Source: Corbicula japonica
Lineage: Eukaryota > Mollusca > Bivalvia > Venerida > Cyrenidae
NCBI GenBank assembly: GCA_038501625.1
Contig: JAZAYU010000922.1
Coordinates: 59,216-123,215 of the forward strand
Reading direction: 5' to 3'
Length of the DNA stretch: 64,000 nt
A program made the position numbers and the translations under genes. The notes beneath the pieces were generated by a model. It did no database searches. It saw nothing but the letters and a program-made list of their open reading frames with translations, and had not been told where the DNA came from. Shown in pieces: positions 22,883 to 33,613 of this stretch. Each line of letters opens with the position of its first letter. The first letter of the stretch is position 1.

Positions 22883-22894
22883 CCAGGTGCTGGG
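22883..22894 (-). other. candidate 12-nt microexon (CCCAGCACCTGG)
   Basis: Minus strand: 'TTTCATCTACTTTCAG', 12 nt (frame 0 PSTW), then GTACATCTAAAT. The TAA of GTAAGTAC is deleted, so the 5' site is poor. Identical 12-mers at 37511 and 56382 show this is a sub-family of younger module copies. Confidence 0.3.
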
Positions 22895-23259
22895 CTGAAA
22901 GTAGATGAAAGAAAAATAAAAATAATAATAGTGTGAGATATTATTTGTTGATTGAATTATAATACAATCCTCTATTCTACTTCATTAAACTGAAAACAAA
23001 AATTACATAACAAATGATATTCAGTAAACTAAAGGCAAAAGCAGAGTACGTGTATCAACAGTTAAATTTCGGGATTTCAGTTTGTTTAAATATGTAAATT
23101 GAAAATTGTCTCGTTAGTGCAAAATCTGTGAAAACGGTAATATTTAAATAAGGTGTTGTGCCATTTTCGCACTATATGATTCGAACGACTTACATGTACT
23201 TCTTCAAAAACAGCGTAACCATTCGCACAATGTTGGAACTGGTTAGTTTTTGGTTTGTA

Positions 23260-23671
23260 CAGTACTGCGAACGTTTAATGTTACAAAATTTGCGTCTATC
23301 GTGCGTCTGTCTATCGTGTATCGTGCGTCCGTCTAACGTGTATCGTGCGTCCGTCTAACGTGCATCGTGCGTCCGTATATCGTGTATCGTGCATCATATG
23401 TCTTTAATTTTACCGTACAACGTGAATAAGTTACTTACATATTCAAATTATATCATTTAATTTCAACCATTCGTCTTATATTTTCATAGCATTTTCAAAT
23501 GTTTAAATATCTCGTACCCAAATTATATGAAACAGCAGTATCGTGTATCGTTCGTATACAGTGTATAGTGCGTCCGTCTATCGAGTATCGTGCGTCCGTC
23601 TATCGTTTATCGTGCGTCCGTTTTTCGTGTATCGTCCGTTTCGTTTGTAACATTAAACGTTCACAGTACTG
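23260..23671. mobile_element. 412-bp MITE with TA target duplication
   Basis: Ends are inverted repeats of about 28 bp: left 'CAGTACTGCGAACGTTTAAT', right complement 'CAGTACTGTGAACGTTTAAT'. TA flanks both sides (23258-23259, 23672-23673). Homologous empty sites at 37.88 and 48.92 kb read 'TGGTTTGTATTTGTATCAG' or similar with a single TA. TA target and CAGT ends suggest a Tc1/mariner-class non-autonomous element. Confidence 0.88.
23290..23640. repeat. 22-bp minisatellite in two blocks inside the MITE
   Basis: Units of 'GTGCGTCCGTCTATCGTGTA' type (22-bp period) occur at 23290-23398 and 23540-23640, separated by about 140 bp of AT-rich DNA. GC-rich CGTCCGT words stand out sharply from the surroundings. 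Confidence 0.85.
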
Positions 23672-23929
23672 TATTTGTATCAGAAAGACGTAGTCTTAAA
23701 CTTTAACTGTGAACAGTTGTCAACAACAGCCATGGTTTTAAACTTTTAAACGTTAAATAATTGACTTGAGCACAGTTAGTCGTGAAATATCATTAATTTG
23801 TTAACAAGCAGTCGAAGCAAAGTTATACAATTTTAAGAACTACAGCAGTTGCATCGTTTAGGGTTCCGTTTGAAAATAAAATGATAAAAACAACATTTTG
23901 TCAGGTTTCATATATTAAATAGTTTGCCC

Positions 23930-24267
23930 TAAACGGAACAGAACATTATAAGATTTTGACAGGGCATCCGAGAATATAAATCCTACATATCACAGACAAC
24001 GCCAAAGACAAATTTAAGACTTTAAAGAAGAAAGTATATAATGAGGGTGATTGAACAATATCCAACTCTATATTGGCTGGAATATCGAAACCATCCACTT
24101 TAATACTGGCCGAAATATAAAGACAGAAGTAGTTTTAGAAGTATTATTAACATTGTACATAAGTATCGTGCTTAACGACCTTCAAAGATCGTTATTAATA
24201 ACAACACTGACTGAATATACAGGGGAAATTTTTACAGCCGCTTCGAGGCACAAACAACGCTACTGTG

Positions 24268-24304
<37 letters not shown>

Positions 24305-24680
24305 GCCAGGTAACTTTAATAGTTTAGGTTTGCATTTTTTAAGGCGTTAATCAAGGTGAATGTGTTACCGGGAAATTCTTACATTTAATTGGTTTGCAAA
24401 TTTGTTTATAGGTGATAAATGGCTGAAAGCTGCACTATTTCTTATATTCTAAGATCCCCTCTCAAAATTCTATTCTGTTTAGTTCCGCCCATTGTTTTCT
24501 CGTTTAGGGAAAACAGAATCTTTTATCTGGGGACCATACGCCGCTGAACATGGAATGGTATTAATCTGAAAATACCGCATTGAAGGTTCCATGTTCACCG
24601 CCATATGCATACCATCGTTTGGGATGGTCAAAATTGTACTGTTTATTGGTGTAAATATTGAGTTGCGCTCAATGGAAAGT
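23930..24680. repeat. element S, copy 2, with (TTA)n tract
   Basis: Phrases as for copy 1. The second part (24450-24680) reads 'TAAGATCCCCTCTCAAAATT', 'CTCGTTTAGGG' and 'GGTTCCATGTTCACCGCC', complementary to copy 1 at 11270-11400. It is shortened at the right relative to 38.9 kb. Confidence 0.7.
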
Positions 24681-24966
24681 GACCTTCTTTTCTACTTATA
24701 GTATTTTGCTTATATTTTAAACTATCAACCCTTTTTAAACAAGGTAAATACGTTCTACATGTAAGTCGCCTGTTTGTTGTTGTTGTTGTTGTTGTTTTCG
24801 AAAAGTTTAATAATTGTGTTGGCTCACTGATCTCATCATGAAGGAAAACTTTTAATGTGAAGGGTGTTATTGAACACTTAAAGTTCGTTTATGATCATAG
24901 ATAACATAAAAGTATCATTTAATAAACGTTTTTAACTTGATGAATAAAAACAGCAGCAAAGTATAC

Positions 24967-24981
24967 TAGTCTATGTTTTTG
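24967..24981 (-). other. candidate 15-nt microexon (QKHRL)
   Basis: Minus strand: 'TTTTTCTACTAACAG' (branch-like CTAAC), CAAAAACATAGACTA, then 'GTATACTTTGC'. The homologue at 40090-40104 reads CAAAAACAAAGACTA with GTATACCTTGC; that at 50467-50481 has lost GT (ATATAC). The 5' site is weak. Confidence 0.3.
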
Positions 24982-26337
24982 CTGTTAGTAGAAAAAAACA
25001 AGAATTAAAATTATAATAGTGTAAGTCATTTGTAACTAGTTTATAATATATGGAATACTCCATGGTCTCGCTATTTCACTATGGAAATACGTAATAAGGG
25101 TGCTGTAAGAAAAATCCTGCAAGAACAAATTCATCTTATGGATAATAATGTTTGTTGATCGAATTTCAAATACACCCTTCTGCGTTTTTAACTAAAAGAA
25201 ATACGTGGCGTAAAATATGATATTCAGCAAACAGAATGCAAGACAAGAGAATCACGAGCTAATTATGAGATTTCAGGTTTATTTAAATCCATAAATAGAA
25301 ATACGTCAACATAATGCAAATAACGCTATATGTACTATTGAAATTTCAATGAGTTATGCTGTTTTTCCGATTACATGATGAAATACGGTAATGATATGTC
25401 TCAACTTTTTATAAACTCTGTAATATGAACTTAGGCACTGCCTCTCTCGGAATCGACAACCGAAAACTAAAACTACAGTGAACAATGGCTGCTCATTAAC
25501 ATTCTGTTGGTATCTTCTTAACATTTTTAATGTCAGCATTTTAGCAAATGAATATAACTAAAAACTAATTTCATTCTGTTGTAATGTTTTATTTTATATT
25601 ACATTTTATGGATATGGTAACATAATTGATACTTTAGAAGCATTAGATATAAAATCTGTATTCATATACTATTATGTATACTGACCGCAAATAAAAAGTT
25701 ACCATTTTTACCATTTGCATTGATGTATTGAAACTATTCAGTATCGTGAAATAGCACAAGTACATTCTTGAATTTTGGGTAACTCACTGTCATCAGGTTT
25801 TTTTCTGCTGAATTTACTTAACAATTGAAAGTTTCCAATGTTTGCTTTAAAGACAAACTCTGGCGTTTATTTTCTAAACCTTTGAAAATGGAAAAATATC
25901 AACAAAATGGAAACCATGTAACTTGAAATTGACAGAATGGTGGCAACATAGTAATTGTTTCAATTTTCATCATAAGTAGAAATTCCTATAAATCCATTAA
26001 AATTTAATCAATTACTTACAGGCATTAGTTATTATCAAAGTAATTATCAAAGTGTTAACTTTCTATTGACAAGGAGTATATATACACTGTATGGTTAACC
26101 CCCTCATTTAGACCACACTAATATTAAGACCACCTTCAAAGTAGGTATCCTTTTTTATAGTTTTGATATACCTCCCCAAAATATAAGACCACTCAACTAT
26201 AATAACCACTGTTTCCCAGTCCCAAAGGCGGTCTTAGCATTAAGTGGTGATAATTGCCACTATAAAGTAAATTCTAATAATTCTTGGTATTGCACAAAGA
26301 TTTATTTCACAAATAAAATTTAAAAAATCGAAGTTAC

Positions 26338-26346
26338 CTTGAACAA
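26338..26346 (-). other. candidate 9-nt microexon (TTGTTCAAG)
   Basis: Minus strand: 'TGTGACTGATTTTACAG', 9 nt (frame 0 LFK), 'GTAACTTCGA'. It lies downstream of the terminal exon at 27622-27653, so it could not belong to the same reading frame. One isolated case; chance is plausible. Confidence 0.2.
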
Positions 26347-26919
26347 CTGTAAAATCAGTCACATTTGAATAACCAGTCAATAATTCTATGCTATTCATTA
26401 GTAAATATACCTTTGTAAAATCAAATAAACCATGTTTGAATTAACCCTTTCCTCTATATATTTGCAAAATTTTATTGCAGATCCTGGTCAGGCAGAACAC
26501 ACATGCCATGTAATCAGGATCTACACTGTTTGCTTTCTGGTCAGAAATAACCTAATAAATCATTAAACAAACATATCTTTTAAGTTCATATCTAATTAAA
26601 GCTATACTGGTATTAACCCTTTACTTGATAGATCTATACACCTTTATTGAAAATGAAACAGTGTAGAATTTGATCAGCGGGCACAGTTGTCCCATCTGAT
26701 CATGATCTGATCATGATCTACACTGTTCGCACTCTTATATATGTATTATTTCTAACCAAAATGAAAACAGTGAAGGTCCTAAGGACGATCAGACATTACA
26801 AATGTGCGAAATAATCGAGATCTACACTAGTCACACATGCAATAAAATACATACATATTGAAGTCAAGAGTTATGATAGTGATTCATATTGTACTGCATC
26901 AGAGGCCTTAGAGGCATAA

Positions 26920-27325
26920 TTTTGTCAACAATGCTGACACATAACTACAAAAAATGTGTCCAATGCAATGATCAAAAACATAATCCATCTACTGAAAGCC
27001 AAAAGCGGTCATCAGCCTTTTTTCTTTTGCCGATGACCCATTCTGGCTATTAATAGATGGTACGTAAAAATAACCATTAGTAAAATTATGGAAAATAAAA
27101 TGTTTGTCAACAGAACTCCGTACATCTTATACAAATAATGTGTCCTAGGTATGCAATGCTCAAGAACATATGCAAAAATAACAATTTTGTCAACATTACT
27201 TACACATTGCTCATACAAAAATGCATCCAAGAACATATGCAAAGTTAACAGTTTTGTCAACATTACTGACACATAACTCATACAAAAAATGTGTACTAGG
27301 GATGCAATACAGTGGAAGATGTGGT
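26920..27325. repeat. irregular tandem repeat of about 65-80 bp
   Basis: 'TTTTGTCAACATTACTGACA', 'ACTCATACAAAAAATGTGT' and 'CAAGAACATATGCAAA' recur at about 26922, 27120, 27182 and 27250 with variable spacing. The minus-strand open frame across 27012-27350 is a by-product of this repeat. Confidence 0.65.
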
Positions 27326-27621
27326 CACATAAAAAACAATTTAACAGCAAAATAATGAGAATCCTGGGCTAGAAGTCAAATTCTTCAAAGAAGACCTTGG
27401 ATGTTCATCAACAACTTATTGCTTTCACACAGCATCGCCCATAAAAGTTGCTGAATAGTTGTTTGGTTCTTTCCAACCACTTGTGAGAATTAATGATACA
27501 TTACCCATTAATTCATTTAGATTTTGCAGATTTTCCACGTTGACAGAGAAAACTATCAAAATATAAACGCTTTGTATTTTCCAACTTGTGATGAAGAATT
27601 CAAATACAGTGGAATGTCATA

Positions 27622-27653
27622 TCATGCCGCAGACAGCTGAAGTTGCAGACTGG
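27622..27653 (-). CDS. terminal coding exon of an unrecognised minus-strand gene
   Basis: Minus strand: strong 3' splice site 'TTTTACTTTTTCAG' at 27654-27667 followed by codons reading ASLQLQLSAA and a TGA at 27624-27622. Joined to the 39-nt exon at 27990-28028 it continues the frame PGDARKMAQSIM without a stop. Both exons are supported by canonical splice sites. The alternative frame through both exons is also open but gives a less protein-like cysteine/histidine-rich tail. The protein family is not recognised. No clear polyadenylation signal was identified downstream. Confidence 0.5.
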
Positions 27654-27989
27654 CTGAAAAAGTAAAATATTAATATTAATGATGAACCACATTTATGTAA
27701 GTTTTAACACTGAATAACCTTCACCTGTATTGCACATATAGAAATACAAATACAACTTTTAAAATAAAAGATCTTTCATTGAAAAATTTTTCAGATACAA
27801 TGATATTTAGAATGGTGAAAGATTTGAGATTTGTTAAGGAAATGTATAAGCTATAATACTATGTTTATTATTAATAAAAGACTTTTCATAAAAATAAAAC
27901 CATAAACCTACAAGAGTACTTTTGTTTGCATGGTGCCAGTCTTTGAATCAGACACGTCATTGTGATACTGCTGTCAAAGCTGCACTTAC

Positions 27990-28028
27990 CCATGATTGAC
28001 TGTGCCATCTTTCTAGCATCACCTGGAC
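27990..28028 (-). CDS. 39-nt internal exon of the same minus-strand gene
   Basis: Minus strand: 3' splice site 'CTCTTCATGTCATATTTCAG', 39 nt, then 5' splice site 'GTAAGTGCAGC'. Phase 1 at both ends (symmetric). The reading is PGDARKMAQSIM, followed by the split codon that completes Ala in the terminal exon 337 bp downstream. Upstream exons could not be placed; a possible promoter is at 33.2 kb at the end of the same island. Confidence 0.5.
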
Positions 28029-28572
28029 CTGAAATATGACATGAAGAGTTGAGAAATTATTCATCTTGTAAACATTATATTTAACATTTTCCTCGTGATA
28101 ATATGCCTTTTATCACATGGGCTACCAGTATAGATCCAGATCACCTACCACATCTGTGTCATATGATCTGAATCTAAACTGTTAACGATTTGTCAGAAAT
28201 AACCTGAAGAATCTAAATTCAAGCTGTTACGTTCTGATCAGACAGAATGTTTTAAGATCAAGTCCAAATCTGATGGCTTTCATTTGGGTATGGAAAACAT
28301 TTGGGTTGTTTGAAGTGTTTGAAGCACAGTGGCTTCACTTTTGAAGCCCAGTGGCTTCACTCGGGTATGTAAAATAGTTAGATTTTTTAAAATGATATTA
28401 ATGAAAGAAAAAGAAAGTATAGAGTCTGAATTATTGAACAAGAAATACCTGGGAATGGCATGAACTATTCTCCCCAAAATACCTAAGAAATTTCAGAACA
28501 ACAAAATTAATAAAGATATAACAAAATAGTGGTTCATTTACCCTTTAATAAACATTTCCTCCAAATGTGGTA

Positions 28573-31500
28573 AACACGGGTACGCCGTGCATGAACTTTA
28601 AATTTGCCACAAGATATTAATAAAACATCAAGTGCCTGTATTGAAGAATTTCACTTTTCCTGAACACCACTTCTTTAAATAATGTACTATTACCGGTATA
28701 TTAATCTAAACATTTTTATAAAAAGGAAAGAAATTTTAACACACATCAATAAAAATATTAAAGGATCATTCAAAGACATTCACAAATACATGTTGTTATT
28801 TTTAAAAATCATCACATGCAATGGTTTAATGCACTTAAACCCTATTATCCATAGATATGCCTTTTATCAGGAGCAAAAAATGAGAGTCAAATCAGCCTGC
28901 AAAAGTTAAAATGTATATAGTCTGGATCTGCTATGGTTGCTTCTTTATGTAAAGGATCTAAAAGCAAACAGTGAAGGTCCACAACTGCATCAAAAACTGT
29001 TGTGTTAATCCTTTACTCCATAGATACAATTATATTACATGGGCAATTGTGTAGATCTAGATCAGATGGCACATTTGCGATCATGTTTTGCACTTTTCAC
29101 TTTAAGATTAATTAGTTATTTCTGACCGAGATGTCACCAGTGTAGATCCTGATCAGGTTGCATGAATTTGTCAGCTGATCTTGATCTATACTGGTTGCAT
29201 ACAAATAAAATTGTGTATATATGGAGAAAAGCATTAAGTTCTTGCAGCAATTAATCACTGGGAATCACAACTTCACCCTGCCTTCAACTTCAAAAGTTAC
29301 AGTAGCAAGTGCTTGTAAAAAATTTATTTCTTTGGGAAAAAGATTTGTCATTACAACCTTTTGATGGAATTCGGAATTTTATCATGGTTAGAAACTCAAT
29401 TTGATGATGGTAAATCATGTTATATAACTTTACGGTCTTTCTTCTGTAAAAAAAAGAAATATGCATATCAGGAATAAATCGTTAAAATCTAGAATCTCAA
29501 CGCTATGGTATGGTACATTATGGGTGAAGCCACATACTAAAATTCAGGCTATCGCGGAAAGTCTGTAACAGAAAATTCCGTAAATCAATTAATCTAATTA
29601 ATAGTTAGTAATTAATTTTTATGCCATTGCAAAATGTGATTTTAAAATCCGCAGAAAATTTATCCCTTTGTGAACTTTATAACGGTCACAGTGCATTCTA
29701 CATTTTGACTTGATAAATGTGTAAAGTAATAACGAATGACGACACACTTTTTTAACGGGTTGCATACAAATATAGATGAAACGAAAGGCTATGTACAACA
29801 GTTATACATGCTTTATTAAACAATATTTGAATAAACGATTACGTTCAGATTTTCCATTTGCAGCTGATTGGTAACTCAAACATAATAAACGTACATGTAT
29901 TAGTACATGTATTAAGCTTTTACTATATTTATATAAGTATTTATGGCAATGGCATCGATCTTTATATTTCCACTTTCTAAAGAGACCGCATAATTTTAGT
30001 CCAGTTATGAAAGAACTTAATGCCGCAGAAATAAAAACACCCATGAATTTTAACAAAACCCCAGGATTTGGAGCCCGCAGAAATAACCACTTATACGGTA
30101 GGTATTTTGTTAAATATTTGGGTAACAGTTTTGGGGCCATTTGTCATTTTGACAAACACTTTCCATACATACTCCTTTTTACGCATGTCTGACCAGTGTA
30201 GATCGAGATCAACCAGCTCATCTATGCTGTCTGATCAGGATCTGCACAGGTTGCATAATGGTCAGAAATTACCTAATGAATAAAAAAGCGACCAGGTTAG
30301 ATCTTGATCAGACGGCACGAATGTTCCGGCTGATCTGGATGTAAAATGTTCGCACACGCAATAATGGTGTATCTATGGAGAATGGGTTAAAACACGGCTT
30401 TGTCGTGCCTGCAATTAAAAAAAATGAGAAAATGCTCATCAAAATGTACCTCATTGCAAAACACAATAATTGAGATGGGAATTTAGTTAAACACTTGTTA
30501 CTTAGGTACTTAGTCAGTTAAAAATAAAAAATCCATGTACAAGAAGCAGAATAACTCTGTCAAATTTGATCTTAAAGATTTTGGCATCAAGTGTTGAATG
30601 CAAGTAAGCAATAATTATTAATCAATTTGGGTACACAGCTTCACTATGTATTAAAAAAATTAAAAACTGAAATAAATATTATTCTTTAGTTCTTGCAGCA
30701 ATTTCCCTCTTTGGGAAATTGTCTCAAATTGTCTCTTTGTCTCAAATTAAAAATTGTTACAGAAGCAACTGCTGGTAAAAATTTGTCTCTTTGGAAAACA
30801 CAGATGTCGTTTGCAATTGTTATGTCAAACGTTTGCCTTAATTTGTATCTTTTAACCATTTCCTCTATACATACCATTTAAGGTGTGTGTAACCAGTGTA
30901 AATCCAGAGCACCCAGCACATCCGTGCCATCTGATGAGGATCTGCACAGGTCACATTTTCGTGAGAAATAACCTAATGAATAAAAAAGCGAACAGTTAAG
31001 ATCCTGATCAGATGGCACAGATATGTCGGCCGATCTGGATGTAAACTGTTCGCGCACACAATTATGGTGTAACTATGAAGGAAAGGGTTAAAACACAGCT
31101 TTAGTGTGCAAACAGTTCAAACTTAAAGTGCGAGTATTCAGTTATTCATTGCTAATTCTTTCCTTGGAAAACACGGCTTCGCCGTGCCCATTTTTAAATT
31201 GTTACAGTTGCCAAATGGTTCCTGTTGCAAGTAATTGTTGAAATTAAGCTGCAATCAAGGCTGGACAAATTTTGTTTTTTTTTGTAACTAGTCCAGAACT
31301 AGCTGGGTAAACATTTCAGCTTGTCCCACTTTTGCGCAAATTCTGATTGGTCAGTATTAACAGTAAAGAAAGAAACAGGAAATTCAAAAGGAAGCGTAAC
31401 ATGGGGGCTTGATAATGTTAAAATAGATGTCATGTCTGACACGTTTTTACAACTTTCGGGAAGTCTGTTGCGATCATTACACTCAAACATCTCGACACAA

Positions 31501-32660
31501 ACTATTGGACTGTGAAAACTAAATAAAATAAATAATTTTTCAAATTTATACCATTTAATTAATGGTCAACACGGCTTCTCCATGCAACACATTTGAACTT
31601 GTAACAGCTACTTGTTTGACAAAGAAGAGGTGTAGAATTCCACTCGACCGCTCGCCATGGTAAGTAAATGTTCCGTTGGGTCGGGCGAAGCGGCCGAAAA
31701 ACTCGACCAGCTGGACCAGTAATTTTTTCAGCAAAGCACATGTGTTTTCTTCAAAAAATGAAATATTTTCACTTTGTTTACAAAATACAATTCGATTTCC
31801 GGAATTTCGGTCGATTTCCGGTGTATTCGGAACATTTCTGATGTAAAGGTAACAGCAGCGATTTAATTTTATCCTCATTGGATTTCCCAAATCAGAACGA
31901 GGCTGCAAGTGCACATATTTTCCCGCTGTATGTCAAAAATTATGTAGAAACAAATGAAGATAACGTTTTTTTTACACAAGATACAGGTGACGATGAAAAG
32001 CGAGAGAGCGAGCGAGACAGTAAGATAGAGATAGAACGAAAAGAAAAACAAAAATTGCAACAGAGAGTATTTTATTTAAAATGTAAGGGCGAGTGTACTT
32101 TTTGTAAGGGCGAGTGCACTTACTCATTCACTCGACCTGCAGGGCGAGTGGGTCAAAGAAAATTTCTACACCCCTGTTAGAGCAATTATTCCTAAAATCT
32201 GAAATAAATAATTAGTGGTAAACACGGCTTCGCCGTGCTTCCTATTTAAATCATTCTACACTATGCCTGATTTTTTATGAAATGTAGCTCTAATAATTTT
32301 TATTTGTTGTAAATGAAGCATTATTAAGATAGCATTTGGTAAACACAGCTTTACAGAAAGAGTATTTTATTTAAAATGTAAGGGCGAGTGTTCTTTCTGT
32401 AAGGGCGAGTGCACTTTCTCATTCACTCGACCTGCAGGGCGAGTGGGTCAAAGAAATTTTCTACATTTATACACCTCTGCAGAGAAATTATTTCTAAAAT
32501 CTGAAATAATTAGTGGTAAAAACGGCTTCGCCCAGCTTCCTATTTAAATCATTCTACACTATGCCTCATTTTTTTATGAAATGTAGATTTAGCTCTAAAA
32601 AATTTTATTTGTTGTAAATGAAGCATTATTCAGATAGCATTTGGTAAACACAGTTTTACC
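28573..32660. repeat. recurrent hairpin box AAACACGGCTTCGCCGTG
   Basis: Perfect or near-perfect copies of a 6-bp-stem hairpin (CACGGC-TTC-GCCGTG) preceded by GGTAAA or TTAAAA occur near 28573, 30392, 31087, 31171, 31568, 32221, 32341, 32518 and 32646. The cleanest are 31172-31186 and 32223-32237. Others have lost one stem arm. Confidence 0.75.
29983..30097 (+). other. possible exon, either strand, unresolved
   Basis: On plus, 'TATTTCCACTTTCTAAAG' precedes an open segment reading 'RPHNFSPVMKELNAAEIKTP', 'MNFNKTPGFGARRNNHLY', ending at a 5' splice site 'GTAGGTATTTTG'. On minus the same DNA is also open (29802-30140) with a hydrophobic stretch 'KFMGVFISAALSSFITG'. Both readings look protein-like and cannot both be real. 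No family is recognised. Confidence 0.22.
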
Positions 32661-32665
32661 ATGCC
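32066..32665. repeat. two tandem copies of a 295-bp unit
   Basis: Unit 1 is 32066-32360 and unit 2 32361-32665; both start 'AGTATTTTATTTAAAATG' and contain 'TAAGGGCGAGTGCACTT', 'CGACCTGCAGGGCGAGTG' and the hairpin box. An inverted relative of the 'GGCGAGTG...TCTACACC' part is at 31624-31655. Confidence 0.9.
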
Positions 32666-32689
32666 TCACATTTCAACTTATATTAGCAG

Positions 32690-32830
32690 AGTAGCTTTAT
32701 ACTATATCTGCGAACCTTGGGTTCGAGTCCTGATCATAAATACACATCTTCAATGCCATTAGCTGTTCAGATTTCATTTGACCAGTTCTGTCCGGTATAC
32801 AATATCCAGAGTTAATTCAACGCAATATCA
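32690..32830 (+). mobile_element. tRNA-like SINE fragment (B box)
   Basis: 'GGGTTCGAGTCCTG' at 32709-32722 fits the polymerase III B box GGTTCGANTCC. A clear A box upstream was not found, so this is either a 5'-degraded SINE or a chance B box. The minus-strand frame reading 'QDSNPRFADIV' is the usual by-product of a B box. Confidence 0.4.
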
Positions 32831-33179
32831 ATCGCTTTCCCACACCAAATTAAAACGAAAGCAATCAATATTACTATCTAAACTGCAATGTTAAACTTAC
32901 AGTTCTTGTTGATTATTGCAATTAAAAAAAAACGTCGTAAATTTCCAATGTTTAGAATGTTGGGGAAACCGGTGTAATTGTAACTTTATCACTCTGTATT
33001 TTAATTAATTAACCAAAATTCAAACAACTACCGGAATGCGCATCGCTACGGTGGAGTCTACTGTTAGACCCTAACTCTGTGACAATATTAGGTTTAAATC
33101 AATGTAGAAACTTATTTACCTAAATATTTTGGCGAGATTAATCTTAATTGTTATCTAACATGCGGAAGAAGAACTTCTG

Positions 33180-33300
33180 AAAATGTGACTCGAGAAAGAA
33201 AATGGCGGCTTTTCAGTTTTTAAATCCGGAAGTAAGCACAAAAGACTATTGCACCCGGATGAAAGTCACATCGTCCAATCAGATGTCTTATTTTGCGACA
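33180..33300 (-). promoter_or_regulatory. possible promoter (YY1, ETS and CCAAT-like sites)
   Basis: Within 110 bp there are 'GCCGCCATTTTC' on minus (YY1-like, 33199-33210), 'ACTTCCGG' on minus (ETS-like, about 33225), and 'CTGATTGG' on minus (CCAAT box complement, about 33275). NRF1-like 'CATGCGC' is near 33337. Orientation of the YY1 and CCAAT motifs suits minus-strand transcription toward the exons at 28 kb. On plus, an ATG at 33202 reads MAAFQFLNPE and meets 'GTAAGCAC', so bidirectional activity is possible. No transcript evidence. Confidence 0.35.
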
Positions 33301-33613
33301 CTGTTTCAAAGTTTCAAGATACTCCTTTTTGCTCATGCGCAATACCGTAATCGAAATCGACACGATTTCGACGCGCTTCGCGCGTCCAAATCGTAGGGTC
33401 GATTCCGTATAATTATACTTTCTCAAATTATCTAATTAGTTTCTTCTTGTCTCTATTCTGTGAAAAAGCTACCTCAAGTTCGACATAAAGTATTTTCAAA
33501 TTTCTGCAATTATAAACTATCCAAGCTTTTGAAACATTGAAACAAGGTTGATGCATTATATCGCGATTTTTTAAAGTTTAGTTACTGTGTTGGCTCACTC
33601 GTATCAACAAAAT

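Larger units (their letters stand above)
22200..25422. repeat. module array, segment 5
   Basis: Colinear with 35.5-40.55 kb in part. Holds microexon sites at 22883 and 24967, a 412-bp MITE, an S element with a (TTA)n tract (24268-24303), and ends at 'ATAAACTCTGTA', the exact point where the 7985-bp island begins. Confidence 0.85.
26455..31110. repeat. dispersed 'GTAGATCCTGATCAG' repeats, at least six copies
   Basis: Copies lie near 26455-26550, 26640-26835, 28100-28260, 29035-29225, 30190-30370 and 30885-31090. Each carries pieces such as 'AGTGTAGATC', 'TGATCAGGATCTGCACAG', 'TCAGAAATAACCTAATGAAT' and 'GATCTGGATGTAAA'. The two at 30.2 and 30.9 kb are nearly complete relatives of each other. 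They contain many TGATCA palindromes. No coding. Confidence 0.75.
25423..33407. other. 7985-bp non-array island, flanked by TA
   Basis: Uninterrupted module copies at 40.54, 45.90 and 50.79 kb read 'AAACTCTGTATAATTATAC'. Here the same sequence is split after 'AAACTCTGTA' and resumes as 'TATAATTATAC', with TA on both sides. Inside are short dispersed repeats, gene-like splice sites on the minus strand and a promoter-like GC-richer end. No clear terminal inverted repeat is present, although 'CGGAATCGAC' occurs at 25449 and, inverted, at the right end. Confidence 0.75.

Noticed and set aside
23290..23640. CRISPR-like spacing of CGTGCGTCCGTC repeats
   Set aside because: Units are contiguous with no unique spacers, eukaryotic context, and lie in a MITE.
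24051..24350. Frame with a run of tyrosines, and similar frames with runs of Ile or Asn at 38.4-38.6 kb
   Set aside because: They translate the (TTA)n microsatellite of element S.
28446..28479. 34-nt minus-strand segment between GAAATTTCTTAG and GTATTTCTTG as a further exon upstream of 27990-28028
   Set aside because: Length is not a multiple of three, the 5' site is weak, and joining it in the phase required by the next exon meets a TAG.
31321..31515. 64-residue plus frame and its antisense frame at 31299-31490
   Set aside because: Both strands are open, no domain is recognised, no splice or start context favours one; chance or repeat-derived.
25423..33407. Calling the island a Tc1/mariner-class giant element because TA flanks it
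   Set aside because: TA duplication alone is weak evidence in AT-rich DNA and there are no terminal inverted repeats.
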